Below, in pieces: positions 35,171 through 43,790 of a stretch of 64,000 bases of DNA. Position 1 is the first letter of the stretch; every line of letters begins with the position of its first letter. The translations under genes were made by a program, and so were the position numbers. The stretch is from positions 1 to 64,000 of the forward strand of contig JAFTRA010000042.1 in assembly GCA_017462485.1 (NCBI GenBank). Reading direction: 5' to 3'. The stretch comes from Clostridia bacterium. GTDB lineage: Bacteria; Bacillota; Clostridia; Oscillospirales; CAG-272. The notes under the pieces were generated by a model. It was given only the letters and a program-made list of their open reading frames with translations, did no database searches and was not told where the DNA came from.

Positions 35171-35215
35171 AGTATCGAACTCATAAGGCTTGTTAGCTTG
35201 ATTCTCTTACGGCTA
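35171..35215. repeat. Short dispersed palindromic repeat, copy 2
   Basis: The segment 35189-35215 matches 25977-26003 at 24 of 27 positions and ends in TCTTACGGCTA. With the upstream AAGAGTATCGAACT it forms an imperfect 14-base inverted repeat. It lies in the oppC-oppD spacer. Confidence 0.55.
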
Positions 35216-35236
35216 GGAGAAAGGAATTGTTAAACT

Positions 35237-36238
35237 ATGGCTCTTTTAGAGGTCAAGGATTTAAGAACTTCATTTTTTACCGAGCGAGGAGAAATCCCCG
35301 CTCTGCGTGGCGTCTCCTTCAAGCTCGATGAGGGGAAGGTGCTCGGAATAGTGGGAGAATCAGGGTCGGGAAAATCGGTCACGGTTTATTCGATACTGAA
35401 TATTCTTTCCGGAACGGGACGTGTGACGGGCGGCTCGGTGAAATTTCGCGGTGAAGAGCTTATCGGCGCTGACGAGATGCGTATGCGAGAGATTCGGGGA
35501 AATAAAATATCAATTATTTTTCAAGACCCTATGACCTCTTTAAATCCTACTCACACCGTGGGAAGTCAGCTTACAGAAGCAATTCTCTTGCACACAAACA
35601 GAAACAAGGCCGAAGCATACGACAGAGCGGCGGAGCTTCTGCGCCTTGTCAAAATCAACGATGCAGAGCGAAGACTCAAGCAATACCCGTTCGAGTTTTC
35701 GGGCGGTATGAGGCAAAGGGTTATGATAGCTATGGCGCTAGCCTGCGAGCCCGATATACTGATAGCCGACGAGCCAACGACAGCTCTTGACGTTACGATA
35801 CAAGCAAGCATTCTTGACCTTATGGCGTCATTGCAAAAAGAACTCGGCACTTCAATAATAATGATTACGCACGACCTCGGGGTTATCGCAAAAATGTGCG
35901 ACGAGGTGATAGTTATGTATGCTGGTACTGTTTGCGAGGCGGGCAGCGTTACGGACATTTTTTACAACCCCAGACACGAATACACGAAGGGCTTACTTGC
36001 TTCGGTTCCGAACACCGACTCGCACTACGAAAGACTTCGCGCGATACGCGGAAGCGTTGTTGATTTAAGAAACATTCCAAAGGGCTGCCCATTTATGCCG
36101 AGGTGCGACAAGGCTATGAAGATATGTGCGAGACGTAACGCAGATATGACCGATTACGGAAACAAGCATATCGCAAGATGTTGGGAAAACGAGCGCATTT
36201 TATACGAGAAGTTCAAAAAAGAAAAGAGTCAAGGATAA
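35237..36238 (+). CDS. oppD: Oligopeptide ABC transporter ATPase OppD
   Basis: 333 aa. Walker A GESGSGKS at 40-47, Q-loop in FQDPMTSLNP, signature FSGGMRQR, Walker B ILIADEPTTALD, H-loop TH. The C-terminal OppD/F extension has a Cys-containing segment (GCPFMPRCDKAMKICARR), typical of the iron-sulfur-binding tail seen in Opp/Dpp ATPases. It follows oppC by 119 bases, a gap that contains a dispersed repeat. Confidence 0.93.
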   Translation: MALLEVKDLRTSFFTERGEIPALRGVSFKLDEGKVLGIVGESGSGKSVTVYSILNILSGTGRVTGGSVKFRGEELIGADEMRMREIRGNKISIIFQDPMTSLNPTHTVGSQLTEAILLHTNRNKAEAYDRAAELLRLVKINDAERRLKQYPFEFSGGMRQRVMIAMALACEPDILIADEPTTALDVTIQASILDLMASLQKELGTSIIMITHDLGVIAKMCDEVIVMYAGTVCEAGSVTDIFYNPRHEYTKGLLASVPNTDSHYERLRAIRGSVVDLRNIPKGCPFMPRCDKAMKICARRNADMTDYGNKHIARCWENERILYEKFKKEKSQG

Positions 36239-36244
36239 CAGCGA

Positions 36245-36268
36245 GAATTCTGCTTAAAAGGCAGAATT
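36245..36268 (+). promoter_or_regulatory. Intercistronic hairpin between oppD and oppF
   Basis: AATTCTGC pairs with GCAGAATT around an 8-base loop, and GCTCG/CGAGC forms a second small stem just after it (36273-36289). There is no U-run, so this is likely an mRNA stability or processing structure. Confidence 0.4.
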
Positions 36269-36310
36269 TCACGCTCGGAATTTTACGAGCATTTTCTATG
36301 GGAGGTACTT

Positions 36311-37297
36311 ATGGAAGAAAAGAAGCGAGGACTTATCGAAGTATATGACTTAAAAAAATATTTTGACGTAGGTCACAGCGCATTTTCGAAGAAAACTCTA
36401 AAGGCCGTTGACGGTGTTTCTTTCTCCATAGCAAAGGGAGAGGTGCTCGGACTCGTCGGAGAATCCGGGTCGGGAAAAAGTACCGTCGGAAGAACTCTTC
36501 TCTACCTTTACGAAAAGACCGACGGAGAAATATATTTTAAGGGCAAAAAAATAGAAACGCGAGATGACGTTGAGCAGTTCCGAAAAAACGCCGCTATGGT
36601 ATTTCAAGACCCTTATTCCTCACTCAATCCGAGAATGACCGTCAGCGATATTATAGGCGAGCCGCTTGACATACACAAGCTCTATTTTACAGAAGAAGAG
36701 AGGCGCGAGAGAATCCTTACTCTGATGAATCACGTAGGGCTTAATTCCGAGCACGCATCGCGGTATGCGCACGAATTTTCGGGCGGTCAGCGTCAGAGAA
36801 TAGGCATAGCAAGGGCGCTTGCTACGAGTCCCGAATTTATAGTGTGCGACGAGCCCGTTTCCGCTCTTGACGTTTCAATCCAAGCGCAGATAATAAATAT
36901 GTTCGAGGACTTACAGAAAAGCTTCGGTCTTACCTACCTTTTCATAGCTCACGACCTTTTGATAGTCAGACATATAAGCGACAGAATAGCCGTTATGTAT
37001 CTTGGACGATTGGTTGAAATAGCGCCTGCCGAAGAAATTTACTCTCATCCCCTTCACCCTTATACGAAAGCTCTCATTTCAGCCGTTCCTCTGCCAGAGC
37101 CAAAGGCAGCGAAAGCAAGCAAGAGAATAATGCTTGAGGGAGAGATTCCAAGTCCTATGAACGTTCCGTCAGGCTGCCCTTTCAGAACGAGATGCACGTT
37201 CGCAAGGGATATATGCGTGGAGGAAGTTCCAAAATTGCGTGAGTTTGGAAATGGGCATTTTACAGCCTGCCACAGAGTAGAAGAAATAACGATTTAA
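36311..37297 (+). CDS. oppF: Oligopeptide ABC transporter ATPase OppF
   Basis: 328 aa. Walker A GESGSGKST at 50-58, FQDPYSSLNPRMT, signature FSGGQRQR, Walker B FIVCDEPVSALD. The C-terminal tail has GCPFRTRCTFARDIC. Partner of OppD; GGAGG precedes the start. Confidence 0.93.
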   Translation: MEEKKRGLIEVYDLKKYFDVGHSAFSKKTLKAVDGVSFSIAKGEVLGLVGESGSGKSTVGRTLLYLYEKTDGEIYFKGKKIETRDDVEQFRKNAAMVFQDPYSSLNPRMTVSDIIGEPLDIHKLYFTEEERRERILTLMNHVGLNSEHASRYAHEFSGGQRQRIGIARALATSPEFIVCDEPVSALDVSIQAQIINMFEDLQKSFGLTYLFIAHDLLIVRHISDRIAVMYLGRLVEIAPAEEIYSHPLHPYTKALISAVPLPEPKAAKASKRIMLEGEIPSPMNVPSGCPFRTRCTFARDICVEEVPKLREFGNGHFTACHRVEEITI

Positions 37298-37357
37298 GCA
37301 CTTTTTGACTATTACTGTTTACATTATTCTGTTTGAAGCAAAAAGAAAGGATATACA

Positions 37358-39118
37358 ATGAAGAAAATTATTGCTTTGCTTTTGACCGTAGCTGTGACTC
37401 TTTGCTTGCTTACGGGTTGCAAAGCCAAGGATACCGGCGCTCCGCCTACGCTTGAATATCTTTACAACACGAGCGAAAGTCATCAGGCAATCGGTGAATA
37501 CATTCAAAGCGCATTTGGTGCGGCAGGTATTACGGTAAACCTCACAAATCAGGAATGGGGTACGTTTCTGCACACGAGAAAAATCGGTGACTTCACCTTT
37601 GCGAGAAACGGCTGGCTTGCCGACTACTCCGACCCTATATCGTTTCTTGATATGTGGACAACGAATTCAGGAAACAACGACGTTCAATTCGGAAAAGGCA
37701 ATCACAAGAGCGTAAATATATACTCGCTTGATTTGCGTGACGAAGGATATGATATAAACGTTGAAAACGGAACGTGGGCAGAAACCTACGACGCTCTGAT
37801 TGGTATTATAAAGTCCTCGACGGACACAGAGCAACGATACAGGCTTATGCATCTTGCTGAGGATATGCTTATGGATACGGGGTGCATTACTCCTCTGTAT
37901 TTTTACACCGACCTTTATATGAAGGACAAAAATCTCCGTGGCTTTTACTCCTCGCCGCTAGGGTACAAGTTCTTTATGCACACAACTTATCCCGGTAAAA
38001 GCAGCATTTCGGTCTCACTTGCGAGCGAGCCCGAATCAATAGACCCGGCACTCTCCTCTACTGTTGACGGAGCTACTATGATAGCGCATCTTTCGTCGGG
38101 GCTTGCGAGGTGGAGCGTTGACGCTGACGGAAAGCTTATCATTGTGGCGGACTCGGCAGAGAGTCTTTCCGAGGGGGTAATTAACGACGACGGGAGCGTC
38201 ACCTACACTTACACCTTAAGAAAAGGCTTAAAGTGGTCGGACGGCTCACCCGTGACGGCGGGCGACTTTGAGTTTTCGTGGAAAAGGGCAGCTTCCGCAG
38301 AGCTTGGCGCTGACTACGGATATATGTTTGAGGTTATCAAGGGTTACGGTGAAAAGAACAGTGAGCTTATGGTAAGGGCGCTTGACGACAGAACGCTAGA
38401 GGTTACCCTATCGGTTCCCGTTGCTTATTGGAACGAGCTGCTTGCCTTTCCTACCTACTGCCCCGTAAAAAGCGAAGCGGTTAAAAACGAGGGGTGGGCT
38501 ACCGAGGCTGAAACCTATATAGGAAACGGTCCTTACGTTATATCGAGCTGGGAGCATAACGGTTGCATAACGCTCAAAAAGAACGAAAATTATATAGACA
38601 GGGATAAGGTTACGATGCCCGAGATAAAGTTCTTTCTTTCAGATGACGCAAATAATATGCTGACGAACTTTAAAAACAGAAGCTGGCAGCTTATCGACAA
38701 TTTGCCGACAAACGAAATTGATGCCTTAAAGCGTGATTACCCCGATGAGTTTATCACCGCGGGGCAGATAGGCACTTACTATATAGCGTGGAATATAAAT
38801 CGGGACCTTTTGCCGTCTTCCTTCGACAAGTTATCGGCAAACGAGCGTGAAATCGCCAATGCAGAAATAAGACGGGCGTTAAGCCTTATTATCGACAGAA
38901 ATTATATTGCCGAGGAGATTGGAAAAGCAGGTCAGATTCCTGCCTCCAGCTTTGTTGCGCTCGGAATAAAGAATCCGGACGGAAGTGAATTTTGCTCCAC
39001 GGCGGGAAACAGCGATAGCTTTATAGGATACTTTGACGTCTCACGAGAGGCATACAAGGAAAACGTATATTACGCGCTTGACGTTCTTATGAAGTATTAC
39101 AATCTTAAGATTCCTTGA
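37358..39118 (+). CDS. oppA: OppA-type peptide-binding lipoprotein, circularly permuted
   Basis: 586 aa, SBP_bac_5 family, lipidated at Cys21 (box LTGC). The order of parts is reversed relative to the family. Residues about 31-208 correspond to the normal C-terminal lobe: TLEYLYNTSESHQAIGEYI, LTNQEWGTFLHTRK, DYSDPISFLDMWTT, and the normal carboxyl end GFYSSPLGYKFFMH. Residues about 215-586 correspond to the normal N-terminal lobe and middle: SLASEPESIDPALSS, LRKGLKWSDGSPVTAGDF, NGPYVISSWEH, RRALSLIIDR. The protein stops where TLEYLYN would normally follow. A single signal peptide, an unbroken frame and a proper ribosome site argue that it is a functional gene. It is the last gene of oppBCDFA. 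The fold should still form because the native ends are near each other (inference). Confidence 0.85.
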   Translation: MKKIIALLLTVAVTLCLLTGCKAKDTGAPPTLEYLYNTSESHQAIGEYIQSAFGAAGITVNLTNQEWGTFLHTRKIGDFTFARNGWLADYSDPISFLDMWTTNSGNNDVQFGKGNHKSVNIYSLDLRDEGYDINVENGTWAETYDALIGIIKSSTDTEQRYRLMHLAEDMLMDTGCITPLYFYTDLYMKDKNLRGFYSSPLGYKFFMHTTYPGKSSISVSLASEPESIDPALSSTVDGATMIAHLSSGLARWSVDADGKLIIVADSAESLSEGVINDDGSVTYTYTLRKGLKWSDGSPVTAGDFEFSWKRAASAELGADYGYMFEVIKGYGEKNSELMVRALDDRTLEVTLSVPVAYWNELLAFPTYCPVKSEAVKNEGWATEAETYIGNGPYVISSWEHNGCITLKKNENYIDRDKVTMPEIKFFLSDDANNMLTNFKNRSWQLIDNLPTNEIDALKRDYPDEFITAGQIGTYYIAWNINRDLLPSSFDKLSANEREIANAEIRRALSLIIDRNYIAEEIGKAGQIPASSFVALGIKNPDGSEFCSTAGNSDSFIGYFDVSREAYKENVYYALDVLMKYYNLKIP

Positions 39119-39121
39119 TAT

Positions 39122-39161
39122 AAAAATCCTCTGCCGCAGCTCTGTGCGATAGAGGATTTTT
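39122..39161. terminator. Bidirectional terminator between oppA and azlD
   Basis: An 11-bp stem AAAAATCCTCT/AGAGGATTTTT lies directly after the oppA stop. T-rich on both sides, it serves the plus operon and probably azlCD on the minus strand. Confidence 0.8.
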
Positions 39162-39198
39162 GTATTATAGCGTTGTTTTGCAAATAATAGTTGTCAAA

Positions 39199-39531
39199 TT
39201 ACAGGAATATAAGCTGAATCATAAGCATATAAAGAATAGTTCCTGCGCCTATGCTTAAAAGAGTGTTTCTCTTCCACAAGTGGAGAAGAACTACGGAAGC
39301 CCCGGCAATAAGCTCCGGGATTCCAAAGGGTGCGGCGGTAAGGCTGACGTCCTTCAGGCAATAGACTACGAGCATACCCATAATGGAAAAGGGCAGGAAT
39401 TTTCCGAGGTAATCTATTATTTTCGGTGTTTTTCTTTTCTCCCCAAATACGATAAACGGAAGAAATCTCAAAAGAGAGGTTATGAGCGCCACAACGACAA
39501 CGGTAGCGATAGCCATTTCAGTTTTCATCAT
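39199..39531 (-). CDS. azlD: AzlD branched-chain amino acid exporter small subunit
   Basis: 110-residue membrane protein with three to four helices and the AzlD pattern SLLRFLPFIVFGE near residue 20. It works with AzlC to export branched-chain amino acids or analogues. It lies 17 bases after azlC. Confidence 0.88.
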   Translation of the reverse strand: MMKTEMAIATVVVVALITSLLRFLPFIVFGEKRKTPKIIDYLGKFLPFSIMGMLVVYCLKDVSLTAAPFGIPELIAGASVVLLHLWKRNTLLSIGAGTILYMLMIQLIFL

Positions 39532-39548
39532 ACTTTGCCAATAGCAAC

Positions 39549-40259
39549 CTACTTTGATTCAGGTTGGCTATCCTCCTTTCCGTGACGCTCTATTTTCTTT
39601 CTGAAGATGATTAAAGCAGCGCTTATAAGTATCATAGAGGGGATAAGAAATTTATCGCTTCCAAAGAGGAGAAGACACAGCAGCGATAGGCTTACTCCCA
39701 AAATAGCGGGAATATGGTTTTTAGTGCTTTTCCACTGCTCGACAAAAACCGTGATAAAGAGAGCTGTCATAGCGAATTCCACGCCTGCCGTGTTAAATTT
39801 CGCAAGGCTTCCAACCAATGAGCCGAGGAGCGAGCCTACTATCCAATATGATTGATTAAATACGGAAACTAAGAGACTGTACCTCTTAAAATCCACTCCG
39901 TCCGGCGTTTCGCCCGAGCATACGAGAGAATAGGTTTCGTCGGTAAGCGAGAAAATAAGGTAAGGCTTTTGGCATCCGCTCCCCTTGTATTTATCCACCA
40001 TTGATATGCCGTAAAATAGGTGGCGGGCATTTACCATAAGCGTCGTAAGTGCCGAGGCTATAAGCGTCGCCCCCGACGTAAGCAGGCTTACCGTGACGTA
40101 TTGCATAGAGCCCGCATATATAAATAAGCTCATTGAGAGCGCCCAAAGTATGCCGTAGCCCGCCCTCTCGCAAATAATCCCGAAGCCAAAGCCGAGCACT
40201 ATATATCCTGCCATAACGGGTAGGGTCTTTTTAAGGGCTATAAGTACCGTTTTCTTCAT
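39549..40259 (-). CDS. azlC: AzlC branched-chain amino acid exporter large subunit
   Basis: 236 aa with AzlC family features: LPVMAGYIVLGFGFGI near the start, LSMSLFIYAGSMQYV and VNARHLFYGISM. The ATG at 40259 is chosen; TTG and GTG codons a few triplets upstream are alternatives. A consensus promoter lies 32 bases upstream. Together with livJHMGF this window encodes both import and export of branched-chain amino acids. Confidence 0.9.
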   Translation of the reverse strand: MKKTVLIALKKTLPVMAGYIVLGFGFGIICERAGYGILWALSMSLFIYAGSMQYVTVSLLTSGATLIASALTTLMVNARHLFYGISMVDKYKGSGCQKPYLIFSLTDETYSLVCSGETPDGVDFKRYSLLVSVFNQSYWIVGSLLGSLVGSLAKFNTAGVEFAMTALFITVFVEQWKSTKNHIPAILGVSLSLLCLLLFGSDKFLIPSMILISAALIIFRKKIERHGKEDSQPESK

Positions 40260-40290
40260 TTTTATCACTCTCAATAATCAGTTTTCTTGA

Positions 40291-40319
40291 ATTATAACAA
40301 AAACGGCATTTCTTGTCAA
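40291..40319 (-). promoter_or_regulatory. Sigma-A promoter of azlCD
   Basis: On the minus strand a perfect TTGACA (40319-40314), 17 bases, a perfect TATAAT (40296-40291). Confidence 0.85.
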
Positions 40320-40403
40320 CATAAAATATGGATTTTTACGACAAATGTGCTAAATACTTTTATGCAAAATATATAAAAATTTAAAATGTTCTTTTAAAGT
40401 CGG

Positions 40404-40426
40404 TTTGTTAACAGTTTATTAACAAA
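40404..40426. promoter_or_regulatory. Inverted repeat of Rex-like half sites upstream of oadB
   Basis: TTTGTTAA-N7-TTAACAAA: two perfect half sites like the Rex consensus but with a 7-base instead of a 4-base centre. Lies about 85 bases before the oadB start. Confidence 0.35.
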
Positions 40427-40511
40427 TGTACTGTCGAATTGTGTTAAAATATTACAGATGTGTGTCCGCAAAGCATTTTTGCTGGCAAAAAACAAGAAAA
40501 GGAAAAAAGCG

Positions 40512-41642
40512 ATGCAAATTTTATACGAAAACATACTCGAGCTTTTTAAAGGCGACGGTTGGAAGTACGTAATTATGTGGATAATCGGCGGACTTCTTAT
40601 TTTCCTCGCTATTAAAAAGGAAATGGAGCCTACGCTTCTCTTACCTCTCGGCTTCGGTACTATTATGGTAAACCTTCCCTTCTCAGGAGCAATCGGCGCC
40701 GAAGGCCCTCTCACAACACTCTTTAATGCGGGTATCGCAAACGAGCTCTTCCCCCTGATTCTCTTCATCGGTATCGGAGCTATGATTGACTTTGGACCCG
40801 TTTTATCAAACCCAAAGCTTATGATTTTCGGAGCTGCGGCGCAGTTCGGTATTTTCTTTACCTTCTGCCTTGCTTCTATGTTCTTCGAGCTTCCCGACGC
40901 GGCATCAATCGGTATCATCGGCGCGGCTGACGGACCTACCGCTATCGTAGTTGCTCAAAAGCTTAATTCGCAGTTCGTTGGACCTATCATGGTAGCGGCG
41001 TATTCGTATATGGCACTCGTTCCTATTATACAGCCCCCCGTTATCAGACTTATGACAACGAAAAAAGAGAGAATGATTCGTATGCCCTACAAGCCCCAGT
41101 CTATTTCCAAGGCTACGAGAATTCTCTTCCCCATCATTATCACAATTATCGCAGGTCTCGTAGCTCCCTCGTCAGTAGCCCTCGTAGGCTTCCTTATGTT
41201 CGGTAACCTTATCCGTGAGTGCGGAGTTCTCGATTCTCTTTCCGAAACCGCTCAAAAGGTTCTCGCTAACCTCGTTACGATATTCCTCGGAATAACTATT
41301 GCGGTTAAGATGGAGGCTTCGCAATTCCTTCAGCCCACAACTCTTCTTATCCTCGGTCTCGGACTCTTCGCATTTGTATTTGATACTGCGGGCGGCGTTC
41401 TCTTCGCCAAGTTCTTGAACCTCTTCCTCAAGGAAAAGATTAACCCGATGATAGGCGCTGCAGGTATTTCGGCATTCCCGATGTCCGGTCGTGTTGTTCA
41501 CAAGATGGGACTTGAGGAGGACCCCCAGAACTTCCTTCTTATGCAGTCTATCGGTGTAAACGTTTCCGGTCAGATAGCTTCGGTTATTGCAGGTGGTCTT
41601 ATCCTCAGCTTTGCTGCGGGATTCGGCGGATTTTTAGGTTAA
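40512..41642 (+). CDS. oadB: Sodium-pumping decarboxylase beta subunit
   Basis: 376-residue integral membrane subunit (OadB/GcdB/MmdB family) that couples decarboxylation of a carboxybiotin to sodium export. The start at 40512 has AAAGGAAAA before it. Typical stretches are IGAMIDFGPVLSNPK, GAADGPTAIVVAQKL (with the sodium-binding Asp in ADGPTAI) and GAAGISAFPMSGRVV. The alpha (carboxyltransferase) and biotin carrier genes are not in the window. It is followed by a tiny gamma-like gene. Confidence 0.93.
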   Translation: MQILYENILELFKGDGWKYVIMWIIGGLLIFLAIKKEMEPTLLLPLGFGTIMVNLPFSGAIGAEGPLTTLFNAGIANELFPLILFIGIGAMIDFGPVLSNPKLMIFGAAAQFGIFFTFCLASMFFELPDAASIGIIGAADGPTAIVVAQKLNSQFVGPIMVAAYSYMALVPIIQPPVIRLMTTKKERMIRMPYKPQSISKATRILFPIIITIIAGLVAPSSVALVGFLMFGNLIRECGVLDSLSETAQKVLANLVTIFLGITIAVKMEASQFLQPTTLLILGLGLFAFVFDTAGGVLFAKFLNLFLKEKINPMIGAAGISAFPMSGRVVHKMGLEEDPQNFLLMQSIGVNVSGQIASVIAGGLILSFAAGFGGFLG

Positions 41643-41658
41643 GTTAGGAGGATTAGAT

Positions 41659-41823
41659 ATGAACTTTAATTTCGACCGTTTTCTCTTCTCCCTCCAGTAT
41701 ATGTGGCAGGGTATGCTTTGCATATTCATCGTAATCGGCGTTCTTATTCTTTCCATTTACGGACTTAACAAGGCTACGAATTACTTTGCAAACAAAAAAG
41801 CGAACAAAGACAAAAACGACTAA
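41659..41823 (+). CDS. Small gamma-like subunit of the sodium pump decarboxylase
   Basis: 54 residues, too small for most gene callers. The start at 41659 has TTAGGAGGA 7 bases upstream. One membrane helix (about 18-38) is preceded by MWQGM and followed by a lysine-rich tail, the same layout as OadG/MmdD-type gamma subunits that anchor the decarboxylase complex. It follows oadB by 16 bases and is followed directly by a terminator. Family assignment rests on layout and neighbour, as the sequence is short. Confidence 0.72.
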   Translation: MNFNFDRFLFSLQYMWQGMLCIFIVIGVLILSIYGLNKATNYFANKKANKDKND

Positions 41824-41842
41824 AAGTCGCTCTGACAACGAA

Positions 41843-41880
41843 AACACCCACGGTGAATTTCTCACTGTGGGTGTTTTTTG
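41843..41880 (+). terminator. Terminator of the oadB operon
   Basis: A 14-base stem with one mismatch (AACACCCAC ... GTGGGTGTT) is followed by TTTTG, 20 bases after the gamma-like stop. Confidence 0.85.
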
Positions 41881-41952
41881 CTTTTATTAAAGCTTCGCTT
41901 AATTATCTAATCGTATGCGAAAGAATCATACAGAAGAGTCGAAATTAATCAA

Positions 41953-43758
41953 TCACTTATTTAAGCTCGTATAGATTTCGTCAAACTGCTTAACGCAAGC
42001 GGCAAAGTCCTCGAGCGCTCCGCCTACAACGGCTGGGTCGGTCATATCAATTCCCGCAACGAGAAGACTTTCAAGCGGAGATTTCGAATCGCCGCACTTG
42101 AGGAAGTCAATATACTTTCCTACGTAAGCCTCTCCCTCACTCTCGATTTTCTTAACGATAGCGGTAGCAGCGGAAATGCAGGTAGCGTACTTATAAACAT
42201 AGAAGCAGGAATAGAAGTGAGGAATACGCATCCACTCGTATGCTATCTGCTTATCACATACGACGTCAGGACCGAAGTATTTTTTCACAAGCTTATAATA
42301 TTTCTTATTTATAAGCTCTGCCGTAAGTGGCTCGCCCTTTTCACAAAGAGCGTGCATATCACGCTCAAACTCCGCAAACATAGTCTGACGGAAGAGCGTA
42401 CCCTTGTAGGTATCCATAAGCTCGTTGAGGATATAAAGCTTTTCCTCGTCACTTGCGCATTCGCGAAGCTTTCTGTGCATAAGAAGAAGCTCGTTTACTG
42501 TAGAAGCAACCTCGGCTACGAAGATAGTGTACTGCGAATTGTACGGCTCATTGTACTTTGTGGAAAACCAACTGTGCATTGAATGGCCAGCTTCGTGCAT
42601 AAGCGTTGAAACGTCATCAAGCTTTCCGTTGAAGTTAAGGAGAATGTAAGGCTCTGTACCCGGACAGCCGGAGCTGAAGGCTCCGCCTCTTTTACCCTTT
42701 GTAGGATACACGTCAACCCAGCCAAGCTTGGTAAGACCGTCACTAAGCGCTGCGGAATACTCCTCTCCGAACACGCCAACCGTTTTAAGAACCTCGTCAA
42801 CCGCTTCCTCGTAAGTGTACTCCGAATCAAAGTTTGCAATCAAGGGCGCATACACGTCGTACATATGGAATTTTTCAACTCCGAGAACACGGCGCTTAAG
42901 CTCGTAATAATCGTAGAGCGCTCCAAGTCCGCCCTTTACGGAATTTATAAGGTTATTGTATATTACGGGAGTTACCTCATCGTCAAAGGTAGATGCCGTA
43001 ATAGAATTTTTAAAGCCCTTTACCTTCGCGAGCGTGCAGCTCTCCTTGACTCTTGAATCAAAGAGCGTCGCATAAGTGTTTCCAAACTGCTCGTAGGTTT
43101 TATAAAGCGTTCTGAACGCAGACTGACGAACTCTTCTGTCAGAGCTCATAAGGTGCATTACGTAATTAGTATCGGTAAGCTCAACTCGCTTCCCCTCTTC
43201 ATTTGTAATCTTACCGAATTTTAAGTCGGAGTTTGAGAAAATACTTCTTACGTTACTATGACTGCCAAGGCAATCCTGCATTTTGGACATAAGCATTTCG
43301 CACTCATCAGAGAGGGTATAAGGCTTATATCTCATATTCTTTTCAACTCTGCGGCGATAAGACTCAAGCGGCGGATATTCCGAGAACCATTTATCAACCT
43401 TTTCGTTATCGAGCTTAAGCATATAAGGTGAAACGAACCAGGAAGCCTCGCCAGCAAGCACAGCAAGATTTCTTACTCTCGCATTCAAGGACTGCGCATT
43501 GTTATCCGTCGTGTCAACCGAGAATCCGAGAGACGCATACTGCCAGAGTTTTTCTATTATAGCCTCGATATCTGTCATATCACGGAGCATATTATAGAAG
43601 CTTTCCGCACTCTCACCCATAGTCTTCTCGTGCTTTTTGAAGTCGGAAATCATTTTTTCCGCACGCGCGTAATCCTCGAAGAAATCACTTTCACTTTTGT
43701 AGATTACCGAGAGATCCCATTTGTATTTTTTGTCAACGTTTTTTCTTTCAAGCGCCAT
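41953..43758 (-). CDS. pepF: Oligoendopeptidase F
   Basis: 601-residue cytoplasmic M3B metallopeptidase that cuts imported oligopeptides. The zinc-binding motif HEAGH is at residues 388-392, and the N-terminal oligopeptidase F domain is complete. The ATG at 43758 follows AAAGGAAAG; the longer frame runs into glyA. It lies 32 bases after glyA and probably shares its transcript. It would process peptides taken up by the Opp system in this window. Confidence 0.94.
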   Translation of the reverse strand: MALERKNVDKKYKWDLSVIYKSESDFFEDYARAEKMISDFKKHEKTMGESAESFYNMLRDMTDIEAIIEKLWQYASLGFSVDTTDNNAQSLNARVRNLAVLAGEASWFVSPYMLKLDNEKVDKWFSEYPPLESYRRRVEKNMRYKPYTLSDECEMLMSKMQDCLGSHSNVRSIFSNSDLKFGKITNEEGKRVELTDTNYVMHLMSSDRRVRQSAFRTLYKTYEQFGNTYATLFDSRVKESCTLAKVKGFKNSITASTFDDEVTPVIYNNLINSVKGGLGALYDYYELKRRVLGVEKFHMYDVYAPLIANFDSEYTYEEAVDEVLKTVGVFGEEYSAALSDGLTKLGWVDVYPTKGKRGGAFSSGCPGTEPYILLNFNGKLDDVSTLMHEAGHSMHSWFSTKYNEPYNSQYTIFVAEVASTVNELLLMHRKLRECASDEEKLYILNELMDTYKGTLFRQTMFAEFERDMHALCEKGEPLTAELINKKYYKLVKKYFGPDVVCDKQIAYEWMRIPHFYSCFYVYKYATCISAATAIVKKIESEGEAYVGKYIDFLKCGDSKSPLESLLVAGIDMTDPAVVGGALEDFAACVKQFDEIYTSLNK

Positions 43759-43790
43759 TTTGCTTTCCTTTTTATAAACTTTATTGTTCT

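Noticed and set aside
35155..35225. tRNA fragment or attachment site (GTTCGAT-like words next to complementary ends)
   Set aside because: Words such as TTCGAT resemble a T-loop, but no acceptor, D or anticodon arm can be built. The three copies are better described as a dispersed palindromic repeat.
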